64,000 nucleotides of DNA from Lasiosphaeria ovina (taxonomy: Eukaryota; Ascomycota; Sordariomycetes; Sordariales; Lasiosphaeriaceae): NCBI GenBank assembly GCA_033439765.1, contig JAULSN010000002.1, positions 2,418,001 to 2,482,000 on the forward strand. The letters are read 5' to 3'. Positions 12,511 to 22,686 of the stretch are shown here, piece after piece. Made by a program: the position numbers and the translations under genes. Below the pieces are notes generated by a model that had not been told where the DNA came from, made no database searches, and saw nothing but the letters and a program-made list of their open reading frames with translations. How positions within the stretch are numbered: position 1 is the stretch's first letter; each line of letters opens with the position of its first letter.

Positions 12511-15500
12511 GGCGGGGACCGTCCGTCTGTTGTCGTCTGTTGCTACCGTGGCGCTAGCGCAGACGGGACGAGTACCATGTTTCGGGTTGCTATCAGATCA
12601 GACGAAGACGAAGAAGACGAAGAAGAAGAAGTGGAAGAAGAAGTGGAAGAACGGACCAAACGCCGTACAAAGCACAGAAATGGCGTCGGTGGGAAATGAA
12701 ACAATGAGGGTGGGGTGTGTGAGGCGAGTACGGACAGATGGAGAGAGCGAAAGAAAAACGAGAGAAAAAGACGCCGCCAAGGTCAGCCGTCGAGCGGCAC
12801 CATTGCGGCGACAATGGAACCAGAAGGCCAATCGACGTCAGCACCCATCATTTTTAAGCTTAGCATGCGGCGAGGATCTCTCGCTACCCTTGATCAGGCA
12901 AGCCGCCGGCACGTCAGTCCTGTGGGCAGGGCAGTATTCGTACACACACATATGACCGGCCGAGACACGGACCCAGGGGCGCCTCCATGAAGGAACAAGC
13001 TTCCATCGTCTCCCAGGGCCTGGAAAGCTTCTGTGGGTTGGTGTCCGTCCATTGTTGCTGACCCCCTCAGCCCGGTAGGGTAGCACTTGCTTTACAGGAC
13101 GGTCGATGGCGGTCGCCCCTGCCAGAGCCCGAGTTGCTGCACGCCATCATTCTGCAAAGGCAGGTGCAGCCTGGCCGGCAACGGCTAGACTCCCGTACAT
13201 TTTGCAGGAACCAGGAACCTGCTCTTTGGCGATCTAAGAGGCGGGCCGCGACCCGAGCCAAGTGCGCTCCTGCCGGACGATCTCGAGTCTCGTAACGACA
13301 GAATGCCGGTTGGGCTCGTCGTGTTATCAGCAGTGTCGCTGCCAGGCTCATTTCCCACGTCGAATCTCGCCGGCCCGCAGTTCGCCGTCTTGCCTCGTCT
13401 TGGGTGAAGAGCTGCAAAAAAGGGGGTTCCATCTGAGCTGAGGAGCGACGACACAAGTGCTGACCAAAGGCCACCCCGCTTGCTGTGTAAGCGAACCGCC
13501 CGTTGGTTTTTTAATGAGCTAACGTGCGCCAAGCCAATCTGCAGTGTATCCGCTGCGTATCTGTGGGGAACCCTCCTCAGTTGGTGACTTCCTGGTGTGG
13601 CCTCGACGATTCCATATCCAGCCCCAGGCGGCCGAAACAGCAGTAATAATTGACTGTCGGTAATTTATTTATCAAAAGGCGGTTGTTCACCTTTGACTCG
13701 TACACACGCTTCCCTTGGCTCAGTTACGGGGTGCCAGGCATGTTCCCAGGGACGGCTGCATCACCAACCATTCCGATTACATATTCCGTTCTCCGCAAGT
13801 GCTAAAGCACTATGTAACGGTAGGTCGCGTCTGTTTCAGCAAGCGATCACGACACTCGAGCTTCGGCTTCGGATAGAGTAGCGGCACTACGCGGGATAGG
13901 CTCTAGAACGTACCAGCCATGGTTGGGCCGTCGGGGACAGCTCCGGGGTTGGGGTCGTCGGCGGCACGGCTCAGAAACACGACCTCACCAAACAATCCTC
14001 CATGCAACTCAGTCAATCCGTCTTCCATGCTTCCAAGAATAGTTGATCGACGTGCATGCTTGCGGTCAACGACAGAGACCGGCCGCCACGAGGAACACGA
14101 TCTTGTCGCAGCTCGGGGCAGATGTCCTAGAGTCTACTATGCATTTCATGAAGCACTTTACAGATTGTCTGTACCTGCATTCCACCCTCTATTGGGACGG
14201 CGAGGTCAGACGAACGGGCCCTGACCCGCACTACGATTCCCTGTTTGGGTCAGCCTACGTGAGCCACCACCCCTTCTGTGCCGTCCGATTGGAGCCTTAT
14301 GAGGGCTGAAGTTGGCCGTTGTGCCACCCCCATCCATCCCCGCCCTACCTCTCACCACATCGCCAATCCCAATCCCAAGATCCTCCGCACAAAAGCCTTT
14401 CTCGCTACCGTAGTTCCCGCAAAGCCTCGAACTAGGGTAGGGTAGGGGTTGTTCACCTTGGGATTCCGAGCCTGTGGCATCACATCACTGTCGGGCAAGC
14501 GAAGAATACCACTCCGTATGCACACCGGGGACCTAACAATTGGACGCCGACGTCTCACTCTCAAATGAACCATCATACAAACCGTACATATACCAAGGCG
14601 GTTCTCCAGCTTTCTCCCTCTCGATTGTTATTGCTCAATTCGGAAGGTTGCTACTAATCGTGATAGCCCGGCATACGAGCAATCCCAGCGCTCTCGTTGC
14701 CTTGTTTCGCCTTTTCTGCCCTTAATTTCAACACAATATGAAGTCTTTGGTCTTCGCGGTTTTCGTCAGGAAGACCAAGACAGGGTAAACATTACTGAGT
14801 GGCAGTAGCAGACCAAGACGACAGCCCACCGTGCCGCTATCTCACATGGTGTTCGTAGATACAACCAATGCATGGAATGCACAGAAGAAGAAGCGGGGGG
14901 CTGTGGATTTTCTCCTTTCTTCCTGACGAATAACGGGAAAAACCACCGAGCCCTTCCGGTTTTTTTAAATGAGCTCGTGGGGCTGTCGGTTAGTAAACGG
15001 CCAAATATCGCCATGTGAATCATTTCGATATAAGCCTGGTGCGCTGGCCATGTGTCCATTCGACCCCTTTCGTCTCCGTCCTGGGTTGGTCACCTGATCA
15101 ACACTCCAGAAGACCGGGAGGGAGCAGAGAAAACCCGCCGAAGACCTTTCACAACGAGTCTTCCCCAACTAACAACCACCGAGTGGGTTTCTTGATAAAT
15201 AATAATGCCCTGCCCCCTTTCTTCTCCTCCCCCACCCCCCAATTTCCTTGTCTCGGCACCGAACAAAGTCCACGCCGTGTCATATTCATCATTCGGAGAC
15301 GCAGATAACCGGCCGGTTTTCTCACTTCCTAGCCGAAGAACCCAGAGCCTAAACACAGAGAGCAAAGAATCAAGCGACTACCTGACTTACAAAGCCAACA
15401 AAAGAAGAAACAAATACAAGGGGTAGGAGGAGGAAAGAAACAAAAGGGGGTTGAACCCCCGCCTAAAATAAGAACCCAAAATGAGAAAAAAGGGGGGATG

Positions 15501-16387
15501 GATTGTTAGTGAAGGATGGAAGACCAAGAGATCGCAGCAACGAGTGTCTACAGCCGCGAAAGAATACAACACAACAGTATGTAAATAAAAAAATACTTGT
15601 CGTCGTATGCAAGCAAACAAATAAAAGAAAATCTCGTCAAGCGCCACACCCTTGAGAAATTATAAGCAGGGCTTAACACAGTTCAAAAACGAACAAAGAC
15701 ATGTGCAAAGTTCAACTCCAATCTCAGAACATGGTAAATGATTAAATACAACCAATAAATAAACTTCCTAGGCTACCTACCGCAGCACCAGCACAATAAA
15801 GAAAAAAACATTTTTGCTGCGCCGGGCCTCGTATTCGTGCGTACATACCTAAGGTACCTACATTCCACGCATCCTTCATCCTTCACCCTTCCATCCATCT
15901 ATCCACATCATGTGCGTGTGCGTGTGCGTATATTCCGTATGCGTATTATTAGCCAACCCCCCAAAAAGGCGCAGATAGCGTAAGGTATTTATCCTCCTTA
16001 TTGTACGGTACAGTACAAGTACAGTACATATACGCTCACCTCGCCTGGACTTGCCTCGCAGTTGTCATGATTTCACCTTTTTCTTCTCGTTGAAATGCAC
16101 CACCTCAACGCTGTGGCAACACCGCTGGGCCATCTCTCTCAGTTACACAGTCTAGCTTTCGAAAAAAGAAGCAACACGATAACATGATCACGAATGGAAA
16201 ACAAGGAATAAAAAATGATATCACCCACGACAGCAGAACCAAACCACCCTCTTCAAAATTAAGTTATTATTATCCTAACCAGGCCGACTACCTACCTAAC
16301 AAGCAATCAACCGCATCCAGCACGAACCAGAACACAGAACGAAATAAACAATCCGAAACGAATCATCCATCGTCATCATCATGACCC
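12511..16387. other. 3.9-kb intergenic stretch
   Basis: No gene is supported. The left 300 bases are the upstream region of the PAN-like gene and contain an AAG/GAA-rich purine run (12600-12650). Open frames at 13067-13532 and 13919-14309 lack domains and typical coding composition. From 15400 to 16360 the sequence becomes A-rich with short TA-rich runs, and at 16004-16030 there is a cluster of GTAC repeats (GTACGGTACAGTACAAGTAC). That right end is the likely 3' flank of the glycosyltransferase gene. Confidence 0.45.
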
Positions 16388-19300
16388 TCACCTCTTGGGC
16401 TTGGGGTGGACAAGGTTGCAGACGACGCCGCGGCAGCTCTTGTCGTCGTCCATGACGTGGCTGTTCTCCTCCATGTTCCTCGCGACGTGGCTCCCCGTTG
16501 GCCTGAACGGATTGCTGTCGTCATTGTCCTTGTCGTCGTCGTCGTCGTCGTCCTCTCCGGTACTATCGACCCCTGCCTCCTTTGCCTCTTCTTTATCCTT
16601 CTTTTCTTCTTCCTGCCGCTGCTTCTCCTTCTTCGCTCCGCCCTCGTCCTTCTTCTTCTCCTTCTGACCCTTCTCATCGGCCGCCACAGCCTCAGCAGCG
16701 GCCGAGGCAGGGCTACTCTTTCCGGCAACGACGGCATTGCGGCCCGTGTTGCCCCTCCCGATGACCGTGTCGACGTCCTCGCCTCTCTTGAGGGCGGCGA
16801 GGGCGCGCTTGGCCGTCTCGACGCTCTCAAACGCTGCGCCCTGGCCGCGCCTCGTGAGGTGGCCGGCCCTGGCGCTGCGCATGCGCGCCTTGACGCCGGG
16901 CGGGCCGCGCAGCTTGGAGGCCTTCTTGTCGGCGGCCTCGAGCGCCTCCCAGAGCGTGCGCATGGTTTCCCACCCGCGGACAACCTCGTCCTCCATGGCG
17001 CGCCGGTCTCCCGTGGGGCCTCCGTCGAGCTCGTGCGCCTCGCGCTGGCCCTGCACGATGCGCGCGCGGCGGATCAGCTTGGCCGGCTGCCGGCCGCGCT
17101 GCGCCTGCTTGACGATGCCCTTGAGGGTGTAGCCGACGGGGCCGATGATGGCGGCAATGTCCTTGAGGACGAAGCCAGTGACACCCATGCCCACGCCCTT
17201 GACGAAGCCGCGCGCGCCGCCGTCGCGGGCGCCACGGTACGGCAGCCTCACTACTCCCGTCCAGCCGTCGTATATGCCGTAGAAAAACTCATGTTTGGCC
17301 GCCCGCAGGCCCGACTTGATCCCCGTCACGCGCGTCGGCCGTCGGACCGTGTCATCTCCGTACAGCCTCGGAGCGTTGTGGAAGCCCTGAGCTAACGCCA
17401 AGGAGAGGTCCATGGGCGCCCGAACCAGTGCCGCTGCCGACTTGAACGCCCCCTTGCCCACCTCGGCAGCGAACTCCTCGGCGGGGTTGTCTTCCGCGCA
17501 CGTCGTGGACGCTGTTGTCACTTGCGTATCATAGCGGCCCATGGCGTTGCTGGCCCTCGTATGTGTCTGCCGGAGACCTTCCTCGTCCTCGTCCTCGCCA
17601 TTATCTTCCTCCCCGTTGTTACTCGTAGTAGTTTTGCCCGCACTAGCATCGACGTCAGACTTGACCGCGTGATCCACCACTTGCGTTTCAGGCGGGCGGG
17701 CTCCTTTGGAACCCTTGCCTTTCGCCTTATGATCTCTCGCAGCAGCAGCCGCCGCCGCACTCTCCTCCTTTTTCTGTTTCCTCTTCCTCCTCTTCTCCTT
17801 GCGCTCCCGCCTCTCCGTCGCGCTCCTATGCACGCGATACGGCACGCCGCCGATGCCGCCAAAGATATCGCCAACGGTGCCCATCAGAGAGCCCGCGACG
17901 CCAGTGACGGGCTCGCCGGGGCCTTCAAAGTCGTTCCACTCGTTGTGCCGGAGCAGCCGGAGCCTCTTCCAGGAAATGTAGCCGCGCTGGACGAGGAAGT
18001 CGGCCGCCATTGTGCTGAGCCGCAGGCTCGTGTTCTTCAGCAGCCACACCGCTACGCGGTTGGGCAGGATCGAGCAGCGGACTGAGTCCGTGCCTGACAG
18101 GGCCATATGCTTGTGGAAAGACTTGCAGGCATTCTCGGCGCCGTCGCCCTCGAGCTCGATCCCTTTGGCGAGCTCGCGGGCGGCTTCGGCCGCCTCATCA
18201 GTAAGGCAGTATTTGATGCCTTCGGCTAGGTTCTCGGCCGTGAGGCTCTTGTACGGCACTGGCTCGGGGCCGGCCTTGGCAGTGCCGACCATGGACCCCC
18301 AGAAGTGCTGATCGCCAAAGAAAGGGACGATCATGGTTGGATTCCCGCACTTGAGCGCGATAGCTGTGGTGCCGGCACCGCCGTGGATCACGCAGGCGCG
18401 CATTTTAGGGAAGAGCCAGTCGTGTGGCGTGTTGTCTAGGAGGAAAATGTTGTCGGGGACGTTGAGACTGTCGCCTCCGAGGCCACCCCAGCCTTTCGAT
18501 ACCAGAGCGCGGACGCCCGCCATTTTGACAGCCTCAAAGATCATGTGCGTAAAGCGGTCTGCATCGTCAACGATAATGGAGCCGAATCCGATGTAGATCG
18601 GTGCCTCGCCGGCCTCGAGGAACTTGGTCAGCGGGTCAGGGGGGTGGAATGCAGATGCAAGATCGAGAAACACGAAGCCGGAGATGTCGATTTCGTCGCC
18701 CCAGTCTGCAGGCTTAGGAACCAATCCAGGACTCCAGAGGTACGTGTGGGGGACATGCATGCGGTAGGTGGCACCAGGCGCCCACAGGGTCGACAGCGGA
18801 TCCAGAGCCAGCGTGTTCACTCGGAAATCGTTGATGAGATCTCCAAGCCCTTGCCAGACCATCATCTCGACCAGCGGGTACGATATGAAATTGGCGTATC
18901 CGGGATCGACATTCGACCTCTTGATACTCGCGAGAGGGTGCGGGAAGGCCTGGGTTGGCGTGTATGGAAACGTGAACATGAGGTGCAGGGGAATCCCCAG
19001 AGCTTCGGCGCAGTGGATGTGGGCGAAACTCGGCGGGTTCGCGATGATGGCGTCGGCAACGAAGGGGTCCTTGGAGCCCATCATCTTGATGTTGTGCGTG
19101 TCGCGTTCGTCGTCGGTGGCGTTGATGCAGGCCCTCCAGAAGCCGGCAAACATCTCAGCCATGGCAGCCCGCCGCTTCCCGATGTCGCCGGCCTTGACCG
19201 TCTCGAGGGTCGGTATCATGCCGGGGTTCTTCACCATGAACGCCATCAGCTCCGACGGGTCGCCTCCTACGGAGAAGAACTCTAGGCCCGAGTCCTTCTC

Positions 19301-20263
19301 GACGAACTCGCGGAAGGCCGGGTGCGTGGCGATGCGCACGCGGTGGCCGTACTGCTCCTTCAGCACCTTGCCAATCTTAAGGAAGGGCTGTGCGTCGCCG
19401 CGCGAGCCGATGACCATGATGACAATGTTCAGCTTGGGGCACGAGAAGGTTTCCGGGCCTGCCGCCGTCGAAGCCGATGACAGCCTCGCTACTGCATAGG
19501 GGCGCGACCCCTTGGCGCCGTCGACGCCATTCTTCAGGGGCACCACTCGCTTGACCGCCGTGCCGAGGGCCTTTGCCAGATAGCCCGTGTTGCTCGTGTC
19601 CTTGACCGAGATGTTCAGTCGACCGTCGTGCTTCGAGACTTTCCCCTTGGTGTGATAGTGCTCGTTTCCCACTTGAAAGCGCCGAAAGTGGTCATTGTCG
19701 AATCTGTGCTTGCGCGACCGCTTCTTGGTCGTGGGCTTTGCGGCTTCTGAATCGACAGTCTCATCGTCCGACGATGACTCGCTGCTCGACGGCTCAATAT
19801 CACGCAGCAGTCCAGCGTCGGAGTAGTGGCGCGGCTTCTGGGATTTGTCGTAATCCCACCCAGCTTCCTTCGCCGAAGAATCGACATGTGTGCCTGCGCG
19901 CCTGATGGGCGGCAGGACGATGGATACGCTTGAGTTGCTTCTGTCTCCGCGCAGTGGCAGCTCGGTAGCCCATTGCCTTGAGACGGACGCGCTTGGGCGC
20001 GCCGAGAGTTCGGGGTTGGGCTGTAGGAGGCCGGAGTCTGGGGGAATGTCGTCGTCTTGAAGCGCTCGTGGCGGCGTGGGCGACGTGGGCGTCGTCGGGG
20101 ACTCGGTGGCCGGAGGAACATAGGTGGGATAGACGGCGTGGCCCTTTTCGTCGCGAACCACTGTCACCGGCTGGCCGTGATAGACGGTGCTCTGAAACTG
20201 CACCACGCCATCGTCGCCCATGTCGTTGGCAGCGCGGCAGGTTTGCTGGCCGAGTCTGGACAT
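16388..20263 (-). CDS. Sterol 3-beta-glucosyltransferase-like protein (GT28/UGT) with C-terminal extension
   Basis: A single uninterrupted 1291-residue frame. The central part (about residues 277-720) is a family-28/UGT-type glycosyltransferase: N-terminal motif VIGSRGDAQPFLKIG near 285, ANPPSFAHIHCAEALGIP, and the C-terminal donor-binding motif HGGAGTTAIALKCGNPT near 630 followed by PFFGDQHFWG. This matches UDP-glucose:sterol glucosyltransferases (Atg26/UGT80 type), expected to glucosylate membrane sterols. The N-terminal 250 residues are disordered. The PH and GRAM domains of Atg26 are not apparent. After the catalytic part come a Lys/Arg-rich stretch (KEKRRKRKQKK) and a conserved-looking segment (about 930-1055) with amphipathic glycine-rich motifs (GFVKGVGMGVTGFVLKD). 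An acidic/Lys-rich tail ends the protein. MGDDGVVQF at 20221 (residue 15) is a likely alternative start. A 329-residue open frame on the other strand is only a shadow of this gene. Confidence 0.9.
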   Translation of the reverse strand: MSRLGQQTCRAANDMGDDGVVQFQSTVYHGQPVTVVRDEKGHAVYPTYVPPATESPTTPTSPTPPRALQDDDIPPDSGLLQPNPELSARPSASVSRQWATELPLRGDRSNSSVSIVLPPIRRAGTHVDSSAKEAGWDYDKSQKPRHYSDAGLLRDIEPSSSESSSDDETVDSEAAKPTTKKRSRKHRFDNDHFRRFQVGNEHYHTKGKVSKHDGRLNISVKDTSNTGYLAKALGTAVKRVVPLKNGVDGAKGSRPYAVARLSSASTAAGPETFSCPKLNIVIMVIGSRGDAQPFLKIGKVLKEQYGHRVRIATHPAFREFVEKDSGLEFFSVGGDPSELMAFMVKNPGMIPTLETVKAGDIGKRRAAMAEMFAGFWRACINATDDERDTHNIKMMGSKDPFVADAIIANPPSFAHIHCAEALGIPLHLMFTFPYTPTQAFPHPLASIKRSNVDPGYANFISYPLVEMMVWQGLGDLINDFRVNTLALDPLSTLWAPGATYRMHVPHTYLWSPGLVPKPADWGDEIDISGFVFLDLASAFHPPDPLTKFLEAGEAPIYIGFGSIIVDDADRFTHMIFEAVKMAGVRALVSKGWGGLGGDSLNVPDNIFLLDNTPHDWLFPKMRACVIHGGAGTTAIALKCGNPTMIVPFFGDQHFWGSMVGTAKAGPEPVPYKSLTAENLAEGIKYCLTDEAAEAARELAKGIELEGDGAENACKSFHKHMALSGTDSVRCSILPNRVAVWLLKNTSLRLSTMAADFLVQRGYISWKRLRLLRHNEWNDFEGPGEPVTGVAGSLMGTVGDIFGGIGGVPYRVHRSATERRERKEKRRKRKQKKEESAAAAAAARDHKAKGKGSKGARPPETQVVDHAVKSDVDASAGKTTTSNNGEEDNGEDEDEEGLRQTHTRASNAMGRYDTQVTTASTTCAEDNPAEEFAAEVGKGAFKSAAALVRAPMDLSLALAQGFHNAPRLYGDDTVRRPTRVTGIKSGLRAAKHEFFYGIYDGWTGVVRLPYRGARDGGARGFVKGVGMGVTGFVLKDIAAIIGPVGYTLKGIVKQAQRGRQPAKLIRRARIVQGQREAHELDGGPTGDRRAMEDEVVRGWETMRTLWEALEAADKKASKLRGPPGVKARMRSARAGHLTRRGQGAAFESVETAKRALAALKRGEDVDTVIGRGNTGRNAVVAGKSSPASAAAEAVAADEKGQKEKKKDEGGAKKEKQRQEEEKKDKEEAKEAGVDSTGEDDDDDDDKDNDDSNPFRPTGSHVARNMEENSHVMDDDKSCRGVVCNLVHPKPKR

Positions 20264-22686
20264 TGGATGCTGGCGCCTTCCAGCGGCGGTGACACCGGGT
20301 GAAGTGGTACGGACGGCGGGCTGCTCGTCAATGTCCGGCGACTTTTTCCCTTTTATTTTTTTTCTTTCTTGTGAGTGTCTTCTTCGGCGTTCCGTCCAGC
20401 TCCGGAACTGCTTCGCCTGTCGTTGAACTGGGCAGCCAGACCAGTACTTAGTAGAGACAGTACTTGGTACTGGGCAAGAAGCCGAAGTTTGCTAGGTGTT
20501 TTGGCTGTAGCACGCGCACACGGCGTCTAGTTCTGATTCGGCCGTGATAGGCACAGTCAGCTTTTCGAAGAGGCGCCCCTGCACGTATTGTCAAATGGCG
20601 TGGGTTATTGTGTGGTCGTCATGGTGTAAGCGCGGCTTAGTGATCACGCATTGCAGGACATCGTTTTTAATGTTTATCTTAGGTAGGACCTAGGTGTCGA
20701 GTCGAAGGGGAAATGCAAGGCGCACGTCCAGCAGTAGGGCCTAAAAGCTCGACTTAAGGGCTACAGAGTACGGTAAGGTATTGTATTAGCCAACAAGCCA
20801 AAAGGGCAAGAACGATGGATCGAGGTGCGTGTGGACGGTGGGCGGGGGGAGGGGTCCTGTGTGCTTGACGTCGTTGTTGATACGGAATTCCGTACGAAGT
20901 ACTTAAGTAAGAAACCCGACCTTAGTAATGTCCAATAATCTAGGTAGCCGAGTCTCTACCCCTGCTCAAATTTCGATAATGCAACTGAAGTGCATCAAGG
21001 CACTCGAGCTTTGCCTGTTGGCGGTATCTCCCTTGCTCTTCTGCCTCAAAGCGTTCCTGGGTCCTTCCGAGAGCCTCCAGGGGGGTTGGCACCAACCAGC
21101 GGCACCAGCCGTGCGTCGATTTTCTGCTTGTGATGCCATATCTGAAGCGGGAACGGTGATGTCACCGACGCTAACCCTGCCAGGGGTTTCCGTGCTTGGC
21201 CCACGCCAGCCCAATCGTGCCGTTGCGCCGCCAAGCCTTGCCGCTGGGCCAGAACATGGTGGATCGTGTGGTGGGGGGGCACCGGCAGCATCACCTTTAA
21301 TCGTTGTTGACCAACTTCGCATTTCACTATAACCTCAATTATTTGTTGTCTATCCCGGCAGTGATGAAATGCCTTGTTCCCACGAGAATTCCACAGCCAC
21401 GTGAGCCCGGCGATAAAAAACAAGACACACAAAAAGAGCTGTTTCGACTAATTATTGGTAGCTCGTATCTGCTAGATCGGCCATTAACCTTAGTAAGGTA
21501 CTCCGTAAGTGACGTTACTAAGGTAGCAATACTACACATGTACAGTACGGATCACACAAACTGGACCCGCTTCACTAGGTTGCCAGGCAAAAGCTTAAAG
21601 CCTCAGAATAGCTTTTCGAGCTTGGATTATTTCAAGGAAGTAAGAGCTCAAACCTTCTACCCTACATGAAGACCGTTTCATCTCTGCTAGTTACGGCCGC
21701 ACACTTCGAGAGCTTGCGGCTAAGAGATCATCAAATCAGCGCCCCACATGAACACCATTTCATCTCTTCGAGATACGGCCGTATATTCTCTCGAAAGTCG
21801 TAAACCTAATCGGTTAGGAAGACCAACAATTGAGAAACTCTCACGGATAGCAAATAAGAGACGTACTCTAGCAACGATTCCACAGCTTCAGAAGCCACTT
21901 GGAGGACCACCTCAGGTTGTACCTTATTTGCTTATGATTGGTCACGTAGACGGATTTCTCCAATTTTGGTCCCGTCCTCACCTATTTGCGACTTTCGAGA
22001 GAACATACGGTAACCTGAGGCGACCTCTAGGAATGGCCAATAAGAGACAGAGGATTCCACAGCTCAAGAAGCAAGAAGCCACCTGGATGACCTCAGGCCG
22101 TACCTTGTTTGCTTATTATTGGCCATTGGTAGCTTGAACGATTTTCTCCATTTTAGTCTCCTCACCTGGGTGTTTGCGACTTTCGAGAGACATGGTAGGT
22201 TGTGTAGCTGGCAGTGTCGAAAGACAAACGTTCAAGGTTGCTCGCCCAACAACACCCGATTGCACCGCTTTTCCAACAAATGATAGTTTTGACTTCCACA
22301 GTGAATCTGGTATTTCCTCCTCTCTTTCTCTCCACTGCGCTGTATTGTAGACTGTTGCATGTTCCCTCCTTGTTCCCTGCCAAACCCCACTCGGTGCCCG
22401 GATCACTCGGGGAGGACGAGGAGGAACCATATGCCGTCCAATATCCTCCGCCAAGTCCATGACTTAGCCGGCCGTATGGCTTTCCTACGCCGCAAGTACT
22501 CAGCAGACTCGCCTTCATCGCCTTGATCCCAAGCCTATAGGCGAATATGCTTTCCCCCCACCGACGCCAGTGCCGTAAATTTATCTCCAAGCCGCGCGCG
22601 AGGCCTCCCCTCGCGGCTCTCACATATGCCTTGTCTCACCAGTACCTCGCACGGGACGTCCTAGTTGTCCAGGCTAGCCCGTCCCA
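20264..22686. other. 2.4-kb intergenic stretch with an inverted-repeat element
   Basis: The left part is the promoter region of the glycosyltransferase. No coding gene is supported. It holds scattered AGGTA/TACGGAGTA-type strings (for example TACTCCGTA at 21499-21507) and a repeat element described separately at 21779-22190. Confidence 0.5.
21779..22190. mobile_element. MITE-like inverted-repeat element with an internal tandem duplication
   Basis: A left arm at 21779-21805 (CCGTATATTCTCTCGAAAGT and seven further bases) is matched in reverse complement at 21985-22010 with about two mismatches in 26. The core of that arm is matched again at 22172-22190. Between them, a unit of about 150 bases is present twice as diverged direct copies (21850-22002 and 22036-22190). 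Each unit itself starts with GCAAATAAG or GCCAATAAG and carries the near reverse complement inside. There is no coding capacity. The organisation fits a non-autonomous element or its decayed tandem. I see no certain target-site duplication. Confidence 0.55.

Noticed and set aside
13919..14309. Frames of 88-101 codons on the plus strand
   Set aside because: No domain, no homologous-looking motif and codon use unlike neighbouring genes.
16406..17395. 329-codon plus-strand frame
   Set aside because: It lies antisense to the glycosyltransferase gene and reflects that gene's GC-rich third positions; Ala/Arg/Leu-rich with no domain.
21850..22190. Direct repeats considered as a CRISPR-like array
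   Set aside because: Only two diverged copies, no regular spacers and no associated genes; the inverted-repeat organisation fits a transposable element better.
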